This document shows positions 27,056 to 34,975 of a stretch of DNA of 55,937 nucleotides, piece after piece. The number at the start of each line of letters is the position of its first letter. The first letter of the stretch is position 1. The notes below the pieces were generated by a model. That model was given only the letters and a program-made list of their open reading frames with translations, did not search any database and was not told the origin of the DNA. Source of the stretch: DAOUGC01 sp034429695 (GTDB taxonomy: Bacteria; Chloroflexota; Anaerolineae; Anaerolineales; Anaerolineaceae); contig DAOUGC010000278.1 in assembly GCA_034429695.1 (NCBI GenBank), forward strand, positions 1 through 55,937. The letters are read 5' to 3'. The translations under genes were made by a program, and so were the position numbers.

Positions 27056-27517
27056 TCACGCGTTCTGGTTCATTTCCCAAACGGCCTCGCCGGCCAGCAA
27101 ACGTTGAATTTGATCGGGAAATCGATCGGGATCAAGGGGCTTGCCAAGGAAGCCATTAAACCCTGACGCCCTGGCTTTATTCATTTGTTCGATGCTGGCT
27201 TCAGCAGTCACCGCAATCACAGGCACATCCCGCAGGCGGATGGATTGGCGGATTTTTTTTAGAGCGCCGTACCCGTCTTCATATGGGAGGCGGATATCCA
27301 TCAGGATTAAATCCAGGCGGGGAAGGGTATCGGCGTATTCAACAACCTCGTAACCACTGGTCTTCCATTCACAGTGAATTCCAAGGAAACCCAACATGCG
27401 GGCGATCAATACAAAGTTGGATACATTGTCTTCCACCACCAGAATGGTGACTTCTTTTTGGAGCGGTTTACGAACCGGTTTGGTTTGCGGATCGTTATGA
27501 TTGCCGTTATCAGACAT
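27056..27517 (-). CDS. Single-domain response regulator (CheY/DivK-like)
   Basis: 153 residues: a polar N-terminal extension of about 20, then a REC domain with E29-D30, phosphoacceptor D74 in LILMDIRLPYEDG, Thr104 in IAVTAEA and Lys126 in FLGKPLDP. A short tail follows, with no output domain. The REC features are intact, so it should accept phosphate, probably from the hybrid kinase of the same operon. Its stop lies about 17 nt before the ATG of the large GAF sensor, with the sensor's GAGG in between. The similar receiver at 27552 is a likely paralogue with a different partner. Confidence 0.9.
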   Translation of the reverse strand: MSDNGNHNDPQTKPVRKPLQKEVTILVVEDNVSNFVLIARMLGFLGIHCEWKTSGYEVVEYADTLPRLDLILMDIRLPYEDGYGALKKIRQSIRLRDVPVIAVTAEASIEQMNKARASGFNGFLGKPLDPDRFPDQIQRLLAGEAVWEMNQNA

Positions 27518-27551
27518 TGAAAAATTTCACTCCTTGTCAGATTTCACCGGT

Positions 27552-27923
27552 TCAACTGGCATTGATGAACCGAGCAATAGTTGTGCCAAAGCGATCAATG
27601 TCAATGGGCTTGTCGATGTAACCGTCACAGCCGGCGCCCAGGGCTTTTTCGCGATCGCCTTTCATAACATTGGCAGTAATGGCAACAATGGGGACATTGG
27701 TCATGCCGGGGATGGCTTTAATTTTTGCGGTTAGAGTGTAGCCATCGGTGCCGGGCATGTTGATGTCCATAAGAATCAGATCGGGCCGATGGGTTTGTAA
27801 CATGGTTAATGCCTGAGAGGCATCCTCGGCTTCGAGCAGTTCATATCCATCGGCCATCAGCAGCCGGCGAACGAGGATGCGATTCTCCAGATTGTCTTCA
27901 ACATGCAAAATTGTCGCGGTCAT
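27552..27923 (-). CDS. Single-domain response regulator (DivK-like), first gene of the operon
   Basis: 123 residues, a bare REC domain with E9-D10, phosphoacceptor D53 in LILMDINMPGTDG, Thr83 in AITANV and Lys105 in YIDKPI. GAGGAATTCA precedes the ATG, a good ribosome site. It heads the 20-kb minus-strand operon; 34 nt separate it from the next receiver. A candidate -10 (TATAAT, minus strand 28093-28098) lies about 170 nt upstream. It is likely a shuttle or terminal phospho-acceptor of the operon's phosphorelay. Confidence 0.9.
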   Translation of the reverse strand: MTATILHVEDNLENRILVRRLLMADGYELLEAEDASQALTMLQTHRPDLILMDINMPGTDGYTLTAKIKAIPGMTNVPIVAITANVMKGDREKALGAGCDGYIDKPIDIDRFGTTIARFINAS

Positions 27924-28184
27924 TGAATTCCTCTGGAATCAGTTTGCTGGTTGTCCCACCCTGAGGAGGGACGCCATGTGGTGCAGTTGCGGAGTGATGA
28001 GTAATGCTTCATATGATTAGGAATAACCAAGTCATGAGAATGCCAGATGGAAAAGGCGCACGTTCGCCAACCCAATACGGCAAGCCTGATTTATTATACA
28101 ATTTATGCGAATCACACCTTGCGGGGGAGCCATTTCAAAAATGCAAACTGTGATTAAAAAGGCGTTTACAGTTTCCTTACTGGC
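27924..28184. other. Upstream region of the GAF-sensor operon
   Basis: No gene seen. On the minus strand a TATAAT at 28093-28098 is the best -10 box but lacks a recognisable -35 at 16-18 nt, so it is only a weak promoter candidate for the downstream operon. A small GTCCC/GGGAC inverted repeat lies near 27954-27973 in the probable leader. Confidence 0.3.
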
Positions 28185-28212
28185 AATAAAAAATGCGCCT
28201 TACAGGCGCATT
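28185..28212 (-). terminator. Rho-independent terminator of tRNA-Gly
   Basis: AATGCGCCT (28192-28200) and AGGCGCATT (28204-28212) form a 9-bp stem with a 3-nt loop. On the minus strand the stem is followed by a T-rich run (TTTTTATT). It lies directly after the 3' end of the tRNA. Confidence 0.85.
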
Positions 28213-28214
28213 AG

Positions 28215-28286
28215 AGCGGGCGATGGGATTCGAACCCACGATATCGTGCTTGGGAAGCACGCGTTCTACCACTGAACTACGCCCGC
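28215..28286 (-). tRNA. tRNA-Gly (anticodon CCC)
   Basis: Minus-strand cloverleaf of 72 nt. Acceptor arms GCGGGCG and CGCCCGC pair fully; the D-arm is GTTCAGTGGTAGAAC; the anticodon stem CGTGC/GCACG closes the loop TTCCCAA with anticodon CCC; the T-arm is GTGGGTTCGAATCCCAT. CCA is not encoded. It reads GGG glycine codons. Confidence 0.95.
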
Positions 28287-28430
28287 GAGCGAAAGTATTA
28301 TACTAAGAGGAAGGAATCCGTGCAAGGTTTTTTCATCAGCAAGGATGCCGATACCGCGCGGACAAAGTGAAAAGTGGGGTCTTGCAAAATCAGCAACATC
28401 TTTCATTTACGCTATTGCGACTTCACCATG

Positions 28431-28458
28431 TTGAGGGGATGGGGTAGTATGGTATAAT
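28431..28458 (+). promoter_or_regulatory. Probable promoter of the mre-min operon
   Basis: TTGAGG (28431-28436), a 16-nt spacer and a perfect TATAAT (28453-28458), about 68 nt before the mreB start. The -35 matches the first four bases of TTGACA poorly beyond TTGA, the -10 exactly. Confidence 0.6.
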
Positions 28459-28525
28459 TTTTTCGGATTTCTAATAAAAATTCTGAAATTGTGAAACAGC
28501 CATTATCTGTCCCAAGGAGCTAATT

Positions 28526-29593
28526 TTGGCAATCAATCCCTTCAATTGGCTGATGGGGTTATTTTCTCTTGACATAGGCATTGACCTGGGAACGGCAAAT
28601 ACCCTGGTCAATGTTCGCGGTAAGGGTATTGTGATCAACGAGCCTTCATGGGTGGCCATTGACAAACGAACGCGCCGTTCGTTGGCGGTTGGAGCACAGG
28701 CCAAGGAAATGGTTGGTCGAACTCCGGCAAATGTCGTCGCCATCCGTCCATTACGGGATGGGGTTATCTCTGAGTTTGAGATCACCCAGGCGATGCTTGA
28801 ATACTTCATTGGCAAGGCTCATCAGCAGACCATTGTTCCCATGCCGCGTCCGCGGGTTGTGGTTGGAATTCCCAGTGGCGCAACCGAAGTGGAAAAGCGC
28901 GCGGTCTATGACGCATCCATGGCTGCGGGAGCGCGAGAGACGTACTTGATCGAAGAGCCCAGGGCAGCCGCGCTTGGGGCGGGTTTACCCATCTCTGAGA
29001 TCCGGGGTACGATGATTGTTGACATTGGGGGTGGCACCACTGAGGTGGCGCTATTATCCATGGGGGGCATCGTCATTTCGCGTTCTTTGCGCGTTGCCGG
29101 CGATGAAATGGATCAGGATATCATCACATATATTCGCAACAAGTACAACCTGTTTATCGGCGAACGAATGGCTGAACAGGTTAAAATGGTGATTGGTTCG
29201 GCGTATCCATTGCCGAGTGAAAAAACCATGATGGTGCGTGGTCGTAATTTAATCACCGGTCTGCCCGAGGCAATCGAGATTTCCTCGGTGGAAATTCGCG
29301 AAGCAATTTCTGGTTCGGTGCAGGTAATTGTTGACACCATCAAGGATGCACTTGACGAAGCGCCACCCGAGATCGTGGCAGATCTGATCGAGTCTGGTAT
29401 CTGTCTGGCAGGCGGTGGGGCGCAGCTTCAGGGGTTGGTTGAGCGGTTGAGTGATGAGCTTAATTTGCGTGTGTGGGTGGCTGAAGACCCCATGACCTGT
29501 GTGGCGCGTGGTGCTGGTATGATCCTCGAAAATCTGGAAACCTACCAGCAAAAGCAATATCTTGTTCCATTGGAACGAACAGGCTCACGGTAA
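28526..29593 (+). CDS. mreB: Rod-shape-determining actin-like protein MreB
   Basis: 355 residues, the usual length. It is a bacterial actin that polymerises under the membrane and guides lateral peptidoglycan synthesis. Phosphate-1 motif DIGIDLGTANTLV (about 15-27), phosphate-2 MIVDIGGGTTEVALLS (about 162-177) and the adenosine motif LAGGGAQLQGL (about 294-304) are present, as is EEPRAAALGAGLP. The start is TTG at 28526, chosen because AAGGAG lies at 28514-28519, six nt upstream; the next ATG is nine codons in and lacks such a site. First gene of mreBCD-PBP2-minCDE-rodA. Confidence 0.97.
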   Translation: MAINPFNWLMGLFSLDIGIDLGTANTLVNVRGKGIVINEPSWVAIDKRTRRSLAVGAQAKEMVGRTPANVVAIRPLRDGVISEFEITQAMLEYFIGKAHQQTIVPMPRPRVVVGIPSGATEVEKRAVYDASMAAGARETYLIEEPRAAALGAGLPISEIRGTMIVDIGGGTTEVALLSMGGIVISRSLRVAGDEMDQDIITYIRNKYNLFIGERMAEQVKMVIGSAYPLPSEKTMMVRGRNLITGLPEAIEISSVEIREAISGSVQVIVDTIKDALDEAPPEIVADLIESGICLAGGGAQLQGLVERLSDELNLRVWVAEDPMTCVARGAGMILENLETYQQKQYLVPLERTGSR

Positions 29594-29641
29594 AATCAGC
29601 CTGTCTGTTGGGTTTTTATAGTTTGAAGTCTGATCTCTGAC

Positions 29642-30487
29642 ATGAAAAACATTCCTTCGCGAATCTGGCAGCCTGTGGCTCTGCTGCTGGTGGTGCTGGG
29701 TGTGATCGTCCTGGCATTTTCAGGATATCTCAACCCGGCAATGGATTCGGCTGTCAATCCACTGGTCGCAGCACAACGCTGGGTTTCCAGCCGCTATACG
29801 GCAGTCTACGAGTTCCTTACGGTTCCAAAAGATGTTGCCAGTCTGCGGCAGCGAAATGCTGAACTGGAAAACGAAAATTCCAATCTGCAGGCTCAAATCA
29901 TCCAGTTGCAGCAACAATTGCGTGAAGCCAATGTGTTGTATGCCCTGCTGGATTTCGCCCGTGATCGCCCTCAAAATGAGTACATTGCTTCGGCAGTGAT
30001 CGGGGTGGATCCCAACCCATTCCTGCGCTACATCATCATCGACCATGGGTCGGATTATGGTATTCTGGCAGGCATGCCTGTTGTCACTGAAAAAGGCCTG
30101 GTGGGACGGGTGGATGCAGTGACCTCCAACGCAGCCAGGGTGCAGTTGATCACCGACCCGGGTTCTTCTGTTAATGTGTATCTGCAGTCTGTGGATGCCG
30201 AAGCAGTCTTGCGCGGTTCGGTCACCGGCGACATTACGCTTGATCTCATTCCACAGGAAGTCACGGTTAATCAGGGGGATCTGGTATTGACATCGGGTCT
30301 GGGTGGTTCGTATCCGGCGGATGTCGTGGTGGGGCAGGTGGTCAGTGTTCGCAGGCGTGAGACCGATTTATTCCAGACTGCCTCCGTTCAGCCCGTGGTT
30401 GATTTTCGCAACCTGGGGGCGGTGCTGGTCATTTCCAACTTCCGACCTGTTGATATTAATCCGTTGATCCCCACCCCGGCTCCATAA
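29642..30487 (+). CDS. mreC: Rod-shape-determining protein MreC
   Basis: 281 residues. A short cytoplasmic N-terminus and one transmembrane helix (about 9-28) are followed by a coiled coil (about 60-100, LRQRNAELENENSNLQAQ) and the beta-rich extracytoplasmic MreC core (DPNPFLRYIIIDHGSDYGI, GMPVVTEKGLVGRV, LVLTSGLGGSYPADVVVGQV). It scaffolds the elongasome by contacting PBP2 and MreD. It lies 48 nt after mreB and 4 nt before mreD, in the standard order. Confidence 0.95.
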   Translation: MKNIPSRIWQPVALLLVVLGVIVLAFSGYLNPAMDSAVNPLVAAQRWVSSRYTAVYEFLTVPKDVASLRQRNAELENENSNLQAQIIQLQQQLREANVLYALLDFARDRPQNEYIASAVIGVDPNPFLRYIIIDHGSDYGILAGMPVVTEKGLVGRVDAVTSNAARVQLITDPGSSVNVYLQSVDAEAVLRGSVTGDITLDLIPQEVTVNQGDLVLTSGLGGSYPADVVVGQVVSVRRRETDLFQTASVQPVVDFRNLGAVLVISNFRPVDINPLIPTPAP

Positions 30488-30491
30488 AATC

Positions 30492-30998
30492 ATGGGTTCC
30501 ATTCTCTTATCCTTTCCAGTTCTGGTGGTGCTGGTCATCCTGCAAACGGCGGTGGTCAGCAGGTTGCCGTTATTAAATGGAACTGCCGACCTGGTTCTGG
30601 TGGTACTTGTGGCGTGGTCGTTACAGGATGGGGCCAAATTCGCTTGGGTTTGGGCGTTAATCGCCGGTTTGCTGGTCTCTTTTGTTTCCGCCACGCCATT
30701 CATGGCGCCTTTGGGGGTGTATCTGGTGGTCACTGTTGCATCCCGTTTGATGCAGCGACGGGTATGGCATATGCCCGTACTGGCAATGTTTGCCGTGACG
30801 TTTGTTGGTTCATTGTTGTTGTATGGCGTCACTCTGGTGCTGCTAAAATTCCTGGGTACACCGCTGCCCTGGGGCGAGAGTATTAGTCTCATTATTGTCC
30901 CTTCCACATTTCTGAACTTGATCCTGGCATTACCGGTATATGCACTGGTTTCTGACATCCACAGTTGGATGCGCCCCGTGCAGGAGGAAGAAGCATGA
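30492..30998 (+). CDS. mreD: Rod-shape-determining protein MreD
   Basis: 168 residues of mostly hydrophobic sequence with about five transmembrane helices, the size and profile of MreD, a membrane partner of MreC. Sequence conservation in this family is weak, so the call rests on topology and position between mreC and the PBP2 gene. Its TGA overlaps the downstream ATG (ATGA). Confidence 0.88.
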   Translation: MGSILLSFPVLVVLVILQTAVVSRLPLLNGTADLVLVVLVAWSLQDGAKFAWVWALIAGLLVSFVSATPFMAPLGVYLVVTVASRLMQRRVWHMPVLAMFAVTFVGSLLLYGVTLVLLKFLGTPLPWGESISLIIVPSTFLNLILALPVYALVSDIHSWMRPVQEEEA

Positions 30999-33139
30999 AA
31001 CTGGCTCAATCAGTACAAAGCGGTCATTTTGATTTCCTTCGACTGGGGCTGTTTTACCTGGCCATCGTCGGTGTTTTTGGTTTTTTTGCCTTCAGATTGT
31101 TTTCCCTGCAGGTGATTGACGGTCCCAATTATCTTGAACAGGCAGAAGAAAACCGTATCAGCAAAGTCAGCACCAGGGCGCAACGAGGGATTGTGTATGA
31201 CCGCAATGGCTATGTGCTGGCACGCAATGTGGCATCATATAACGTGATTGTTACCCCGGCTTACCTGCCCACTTATGCGGATGATGTATGGATTGCCTAT
31301 CACCAGGTGGACAAGGAGTTGGAGTTGCCAGACAATGCCGATCTGGCACTGATTGGCACGGTACAGGAAATATATACTGAGCTGTCTAAACTGATTGATG
31401 TTCCGGTGACCGCCGGTGACGCCACAAACGAGGAGCAGGTACGCGGTTTTAAGCCGTGTGAAAATGATTTTGGGATCGCCGAAGTGGTTTATATTGCAAA
31501 CACCAACTCGCCTTTTGAACCTGTGCGCGTAAAATGCAACGTCAGCCGCGAAGTGGCAATGACCATTCAGGAGAAAGCCAGCCTGTGGCCAGGAGTTGGG
31601 GTGGAGATCGAGCCGATCCGGGATTATCCAACCGGTGCGTTGACGGCAGAAATAATCGGATTTCTCGGCCCCATTCCTGCCACACAGGAGGAGTATTATC
31701 AGCGCAAGGGGTTTGTGCCCGGGCGGGACAAGGTGGGTTATGCGGGTATCGAAGCCTATTTGCAGGACCTGTTGGGTGGAACAAACGGGGAGCGTTTGGT
31801 TGAAGTGGATGTGGCTGGCAAGGAAATGCGCGATCTGACCGAGCCACAGGTGCCGATCCCCGGTTATAACATTGAACTGACCATTGATACCCGCCTGCAA
31901 AATGCAGCACAAACCGCATTGCAACGGGAAATGGATGGATGGAATGCGTATCTGAATGAAAAACGCATGACCAATGGTGTGGTGGCGGCCATGAACCCCA
32001 AGACCGGTGAAATACTGGCTCTGGTTTCGTTGCCGTCCTATGAGAATAACCGCATGGCGCGTCTGATCCCTGCATACTATTATGAGCAGCTCAGTCGCGA
32101 TCCCAATCGGCCATTGTTCAATCATGCCATCTCCGCCGAACACCCCCCAGGTTCGGTGTTCAAAATGGCGGCTGCCCTTGGAATTCTCAACGAAGGGATA
32201 GTGACACCTGAATACAAGGTGGAAGATCCCGGCAAGATCACCATTCTGCAAAAATTCTCACCCAATGATCCTGGCTCTGATCGAGATTATGTGTGTTGGG
32301 AGGAAGCCGGTCACGGTATGGTGGATTTTCTCCACGGTGTAGCCTGGTCTTGCGATGTGTACTGGTACAAGGTGGGTGGCGGTTACAAGGATGAAGTGCC
32401 CGAAGGCCTGGGTATCTGGCGATTGGGGGAGTATGCACGCGCCATTGGTTATGGTGCTCGTTCGGGCATTGAACTGCCAGGTGAGGAAGATGGTTTGATC
32501 CCCGACCCAAACTGGAAACGTGTCAATGTGGGTGAGAACTGGGCGACTGGTGATACGTATATTGCCACCATGGGCCAGGGGTATATTCTTTCGACCCCGC
32601 TGCAAGTGTTGATCAGTACAGCGGTGATAGCCAACGATGGCAAATACATGCAACCCACACTGGTGCACCGGGTATTGGATTCAGAGGGTAACGTGGTGAA
32701 GCCTTTTGAGCCAGTGCTCAAGTGGGACTTGACCAAAGACCCGCGCATCATGATCTATGATGAGAACATGATCCCCACCGGGCAGTATAAGGTGGTGGAG
32801 CCATGGGTGATCGAGAAGTCACAGGAGGGGATGCGCCTGGTGAACATTGCCGGCGGTACGGCTGAGGATGTTTTTGCCGACATGGAAATTCCAACGGCGG
32901 GCAAGACCGGAACAGCCGAGTATTGTGATGATACGGCTCAGAAAAAAAATCTATGCAGTCCTGGCAACTGGCCCACGCATTCCTGGTATATGGCGTATGC
33001 CCCTTACGAGGACCCCGAAATTGCCGTGGCAGCATTCATTTATAACGGTGGTGAGGGCGCCAGTGTGGCTGCGCCGGTGGTTCGCGCTGTAATGGATGCC
33101 TACTTTGCCTTGAAAACCACCGGGACAACCGGGCCCTAA
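30995..33139 (+). CDS. mrdA: Penicillin-binding protein 2, peptidoglycan transpeptidase
   Basis: 714 residues from the ATG at 30995 (GGAGG upstream, ATGA overlap with mreD). It cross-links peptidoglycan during cell elongation. One N-terminal transmembrane helix (about 14-36) anchors it outside the cytoplasm. The pedestal domain with RGIVYDRNGYVLARN follows, then the transpeptidase: SxxK is Ser387-V-F-Lys390 in HPPGSVFK, the second motif is in WSCDVYWYKVG, and GKTGTAEY is the KTG box. It carries an insert in the pedestal (residues ~120-185, with two Cys) longer than in typical PBP2. Its glycosyltransferase partner is the downstream RodA. Confidence 0.96.
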   Translation: MKLAQSVQSGHFDFLRLGLFYLAIVGVFGFFAFRLFSLQVIDGPNYLEQAEENRISKVSTRAQRGIVYDRNGYVLARNVASYNVIVTPAYLPTYADDVWIAYHQVDKELELPDNADLALIGTVQEIYTELSKLIDVPVTAGDATNEEQVRGFKPCENDFGIAEVVYIANTNSPFEPVRVKCNVSREVAMTIQEKASLWPGVGVEIEPIRDYPTGALTAEIIGFLGPIPATQEEYYQRKGFVPGRDKVGYAGIEAYLQDLLGGTNGERLVEVDVAGKEMRDLTEPQVPIPGYNIELTIDTRLQNAAQTALQREMDGWNAYLNEKRMTNGVVAAMNPKTGEILALVSLPSYENNRMARLIPAYYYEQLSRDPNRPLFNHAISAEHPPGSVFKMAAALGILNEGIVTPEYKVEDPGKITILQKFSPNDPGSDRDYVCWEEAGHGMVDFLHGVAWSCDVYWYKVGGGYKDEVPEGLGIWRLGEYARAIGYGARSGIELPGEEDGLIPDPNWKRVNVGENWATGDTYIATMGQGYILSTPLQVLISTAVIANDGKYMQPTLVHRVLDSEGNVVKPFEPVLKWDLTKDPRIMIYDENMIPTGQYKVVEPWVIEKSQEGMRLVNIAGGTAEDVFADMEIPTAGKTGTAEYCDDTAQKKNLCSPGNWPTHSWYMAYAPYEDPEIAVAAFIYNGGEGASVAAPVVRAVMDAYFALKTTGTTGP

Positions 33140-33163
33140 CTATTGGCTCCTTTGGGTATAATT

Positions 33164-33865
33164 ATGCAGATGGCAAGCGAAATCCGTCCGTTAATCCACA
33201 TAAAAGGTATACGAGATGGTCTCCTGGTCACCCTTGGTGAAGGAGATTGGCCTGATTTACAGGAAGCATTGTTCAATCAAATTGAGCAGCAGGCCAACTT
33301 TTTCAACGGTGCAAGGGTTGCCCTTGAAGTGGGCAACCATATCCTGCGGGCTGGCGATATGGGGTCTTTGCGGGACCGTCTTTCGGATAGGGGTATTGCG
33401 CTTTGGGCAATATTGAGCAATTCGACCGTCACTGAGACCAATGCGCAGGCGCTTGGCATGGCTACCCGTCTGCCAACACCACGTCCTGAGCGGGTGGTGA
33501 AACCCCTGGATACACACTTGCCTGGTGAAGCTGCTGTGATGGTGAATCGGACGATGCGCTCGGGTTTTCAGGTAAATTACAAAGGACACGTGATTGTTTT
33601 GGGCGATGTCAACCCCGGAGCGGAAATTATTGCTTCGGGAAATGTGGTGGTGTGGGGAAAGTTGCGCGGTTCGGTGCATGCCGGTTGTGATGGAAATGCA
33701 GATGCGGTGGTTTGTACGCTCGATCTTGCGCCCACCCGCTTGTTAATCGCCGATCAAATTGCCGAATTTCAAAAGCGCAAAGGCAAACCTGTACCTGAAA
33801 TTGTTCGAATTATTGATGGGCAAATTCAAAGAGAACCCTGGGGCGATAAAGAGGGAGGAAGATGA
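33164..33865 (+). CDS. minC: Septum site-determining protein MinC
   Basis: About 233 residues from the ATG at 33164; a TTG at 33143 and an ATG at 33170 are alternatives, and 33164 has GGG seven nt upstream. It inhibits FtsZ ring assembly away from midcell. The N-terminal FtsZ-binding domain (about 1-105, IRPLIHIKGIRDGLLVTLGEG) is joined to the C-terminal beta-helix that dimerises and binds MinD (about 125-215, RSGFQVNYKGHVIVLGDVNPGAEIIASGN, AVVCTLDLAPTRLLIAD). The stop overlaps the minD ATG. Confidence 0.95.
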   Translation: MQMASEIRPLIHIKGIRDGLLVTLGEGDWPDLQEALFNQIEQQANFFNGARVALEVGNHILRAGDMGSLRDRLSDRGIALWAILSNSTVTETNAQALGMATRLPTPRPERVVKPLDTHLPGEAAVMVNRTMRSGFQVNYKGHVIVLGDVNPGAEIIASGNVVVWGKLRGSVHAGCDGNADAVVCTLDLAPTRLLIADQIAEFQKRKGKPVPEIVRIIDGQIQREPWGDKEGGR

Positions 33866-34665
33866 CCGCAAAAGTTGTTACTGTGACGTCGGGCAAAGGT
33901 GGGGTGGGCAAAACCACCACCACCGCCAATCTGGCAGTGGCGTTGGCCAGTCTGGGTGAGAAGGTGGTTTGCATTGACGGTGATATTGGCCTGAGAAATC
34001 TGGATGTTGTACTCGGACTGGAAAATCGCATTGTCTATGATCTGGTGGATGTGGTGGAAGGCCGCTGCCGTTTGCGCCAGGCGATGATTCGAGACAAACG
34101 CCTGCCTGAATTGCATTTAATCCCGGCTGCACAGACGCGTGACAAGTCTGCTGTTTCCCCTTCAGACATGGTGCGGTTATGTGATGAACTTCGCCCTGAC
34201 CTTGACTGGATCTTGATCGATTCTCCGGCTGGCATTGAGCGGGGTTTCCGTAACGTTCTGGCTCCTGCTGATTCAGTGCTGGTGGTCACCAATCCCGAGA
34301 TCTCCGCCGTGCGGGATGCAGATCGAATTATTGGGCTGGTTGAATCTGAGGAAAAGGGGCCTGCCCGTTTGATCATCAACCGACTGAACCCGGCAATGGT
34401 AAAACGTGGCGACATGTTGACCGCAGAGGATGTGCTGGAGTTGCTCGCCATCCAATTGATCGGGATTGTGCCGGAAGACGAAAATGTGGTGATGAGCACC
34501 AATCGCGGACAGCCGGTGGCGTTGGATGGAAAAACCAAAGCAGGGCAGGCGTTTGCCAATATCGCCAGGCGGTTGCGTGGTGAAGAAGTGCCCTTGTTGG
34601 ATCTGGTGGAGAAATCTGATCTGTTCAGTAAGTTGTCGCGAATGTTGAGATCCGGAGGGGACTGA
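33862..34665 (+). CDS. minD: Septum site-determining ATPase MinD
   Basis: 267 residues. Deviant Walker A KGGVGKTTTT (about 11-20), A' in CIDGDIGLRNLDVVLGLENR (about 38-57) and Walker B ILIDSPAGI are canonical. ATP-bound MinD dimerises on the membrane through the C-terminal amphipathic helix (SDLFSKLSRMLRS, last ~15 residues) and recruits MinC. Start ATG has GGGAGGAAG upstream and overlaps minC by 4 nt. It is distinct from the orphan ParA in the sensory operon. Confidence 0.97.
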   Translation: MTAKVVTVTSGKGGVGKTTTTANLAVALASLGEKVVCIDGDIGLRNLDVVLGLENRIVYDLVDVVEGRCRLRQAMIRDKRLPELHLIPAAQTRDKSAVSPSDMVRLCDELRPDLDWILIDSPAGIERGFRNVLAPADSVLVVTNPEISAVRDADRIIGLVESEEKGPARLIINRLNPAMVKRGDMLTAEDVLELLAIQLIGIVPEDENVVMSTNRGQPVALDGKTKAGQAFANIARRLRGEEVPLLDLVEKSDLFSKLSRMLRSGGD

Positions 34666-34666
34666 C

Positions 34667-34930
34667 ATGACTGGTTGGCTGGACCGGTTGACCTCGCGCA
34701 ATACAAGCAGCGCTGATAATGCCAAAGAGCGCCTAAAGCTGGTGTTGATCAATGATCGCACCGACCTGACACCGGCGGCTATGGAATCATTGAAAAACGA
34801 ATTGCTGGATGTCATCTCGCGGTATATTGAAATTGACCCTGATTCTGTCAGCATTTCCATGGCTCAGGAGGGTCGTGAACAACGATTGGTGGCGGATATT
34901 CCCCTCAAACCAATCAAACGCCGCAGGTGA
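34667..34930 (+). CDS. minE: Cell division topological specificity factor MinE
   Basis: 87 residues, the normal length. The N-terminal MinD-activating segment (NAKERLKLVLINDR, about 18-31) and the dimerisation domain (ELLDVISRYIEIDPDSVSISM) are recognisable. It stimulates MinD ATPase and drives oscillation or gradient formation. It lies 1 nt after minD with GGAGGGG upstream. The presence of MinE rather than DivIVA/MinJ-type positioning is informative for the lineage. Confidence 0.95.
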   Translation: MTGWLDRLTSRNTSSADNAKERLKLVLINDRTDLTPAAMESLKNELLDVISRYIEIDPDSVSISMAQEGREQRLVADIPLKPIKRRR

Positions 34931-34975
34931 TTGGGAACGGCTCGTCTGCCGACGAGTTCTACGGGTAGTTCTTGT

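Noticed and set aside
31235..32251. 338-codon open frame on the minus strand opposite PBP2
   Set aside because: It lies entirely antisense to a well-conserved PBP2 gene, has no recognisable domain and is rich in codons that arise by chance from the other strand.
33143..33163. TTGGCT plus TATAAT as a promoter for minC
   Set aside because: The spacer is only about 8 nt, so the boxes cannot act together; minC is in the operon of the upstream genes.
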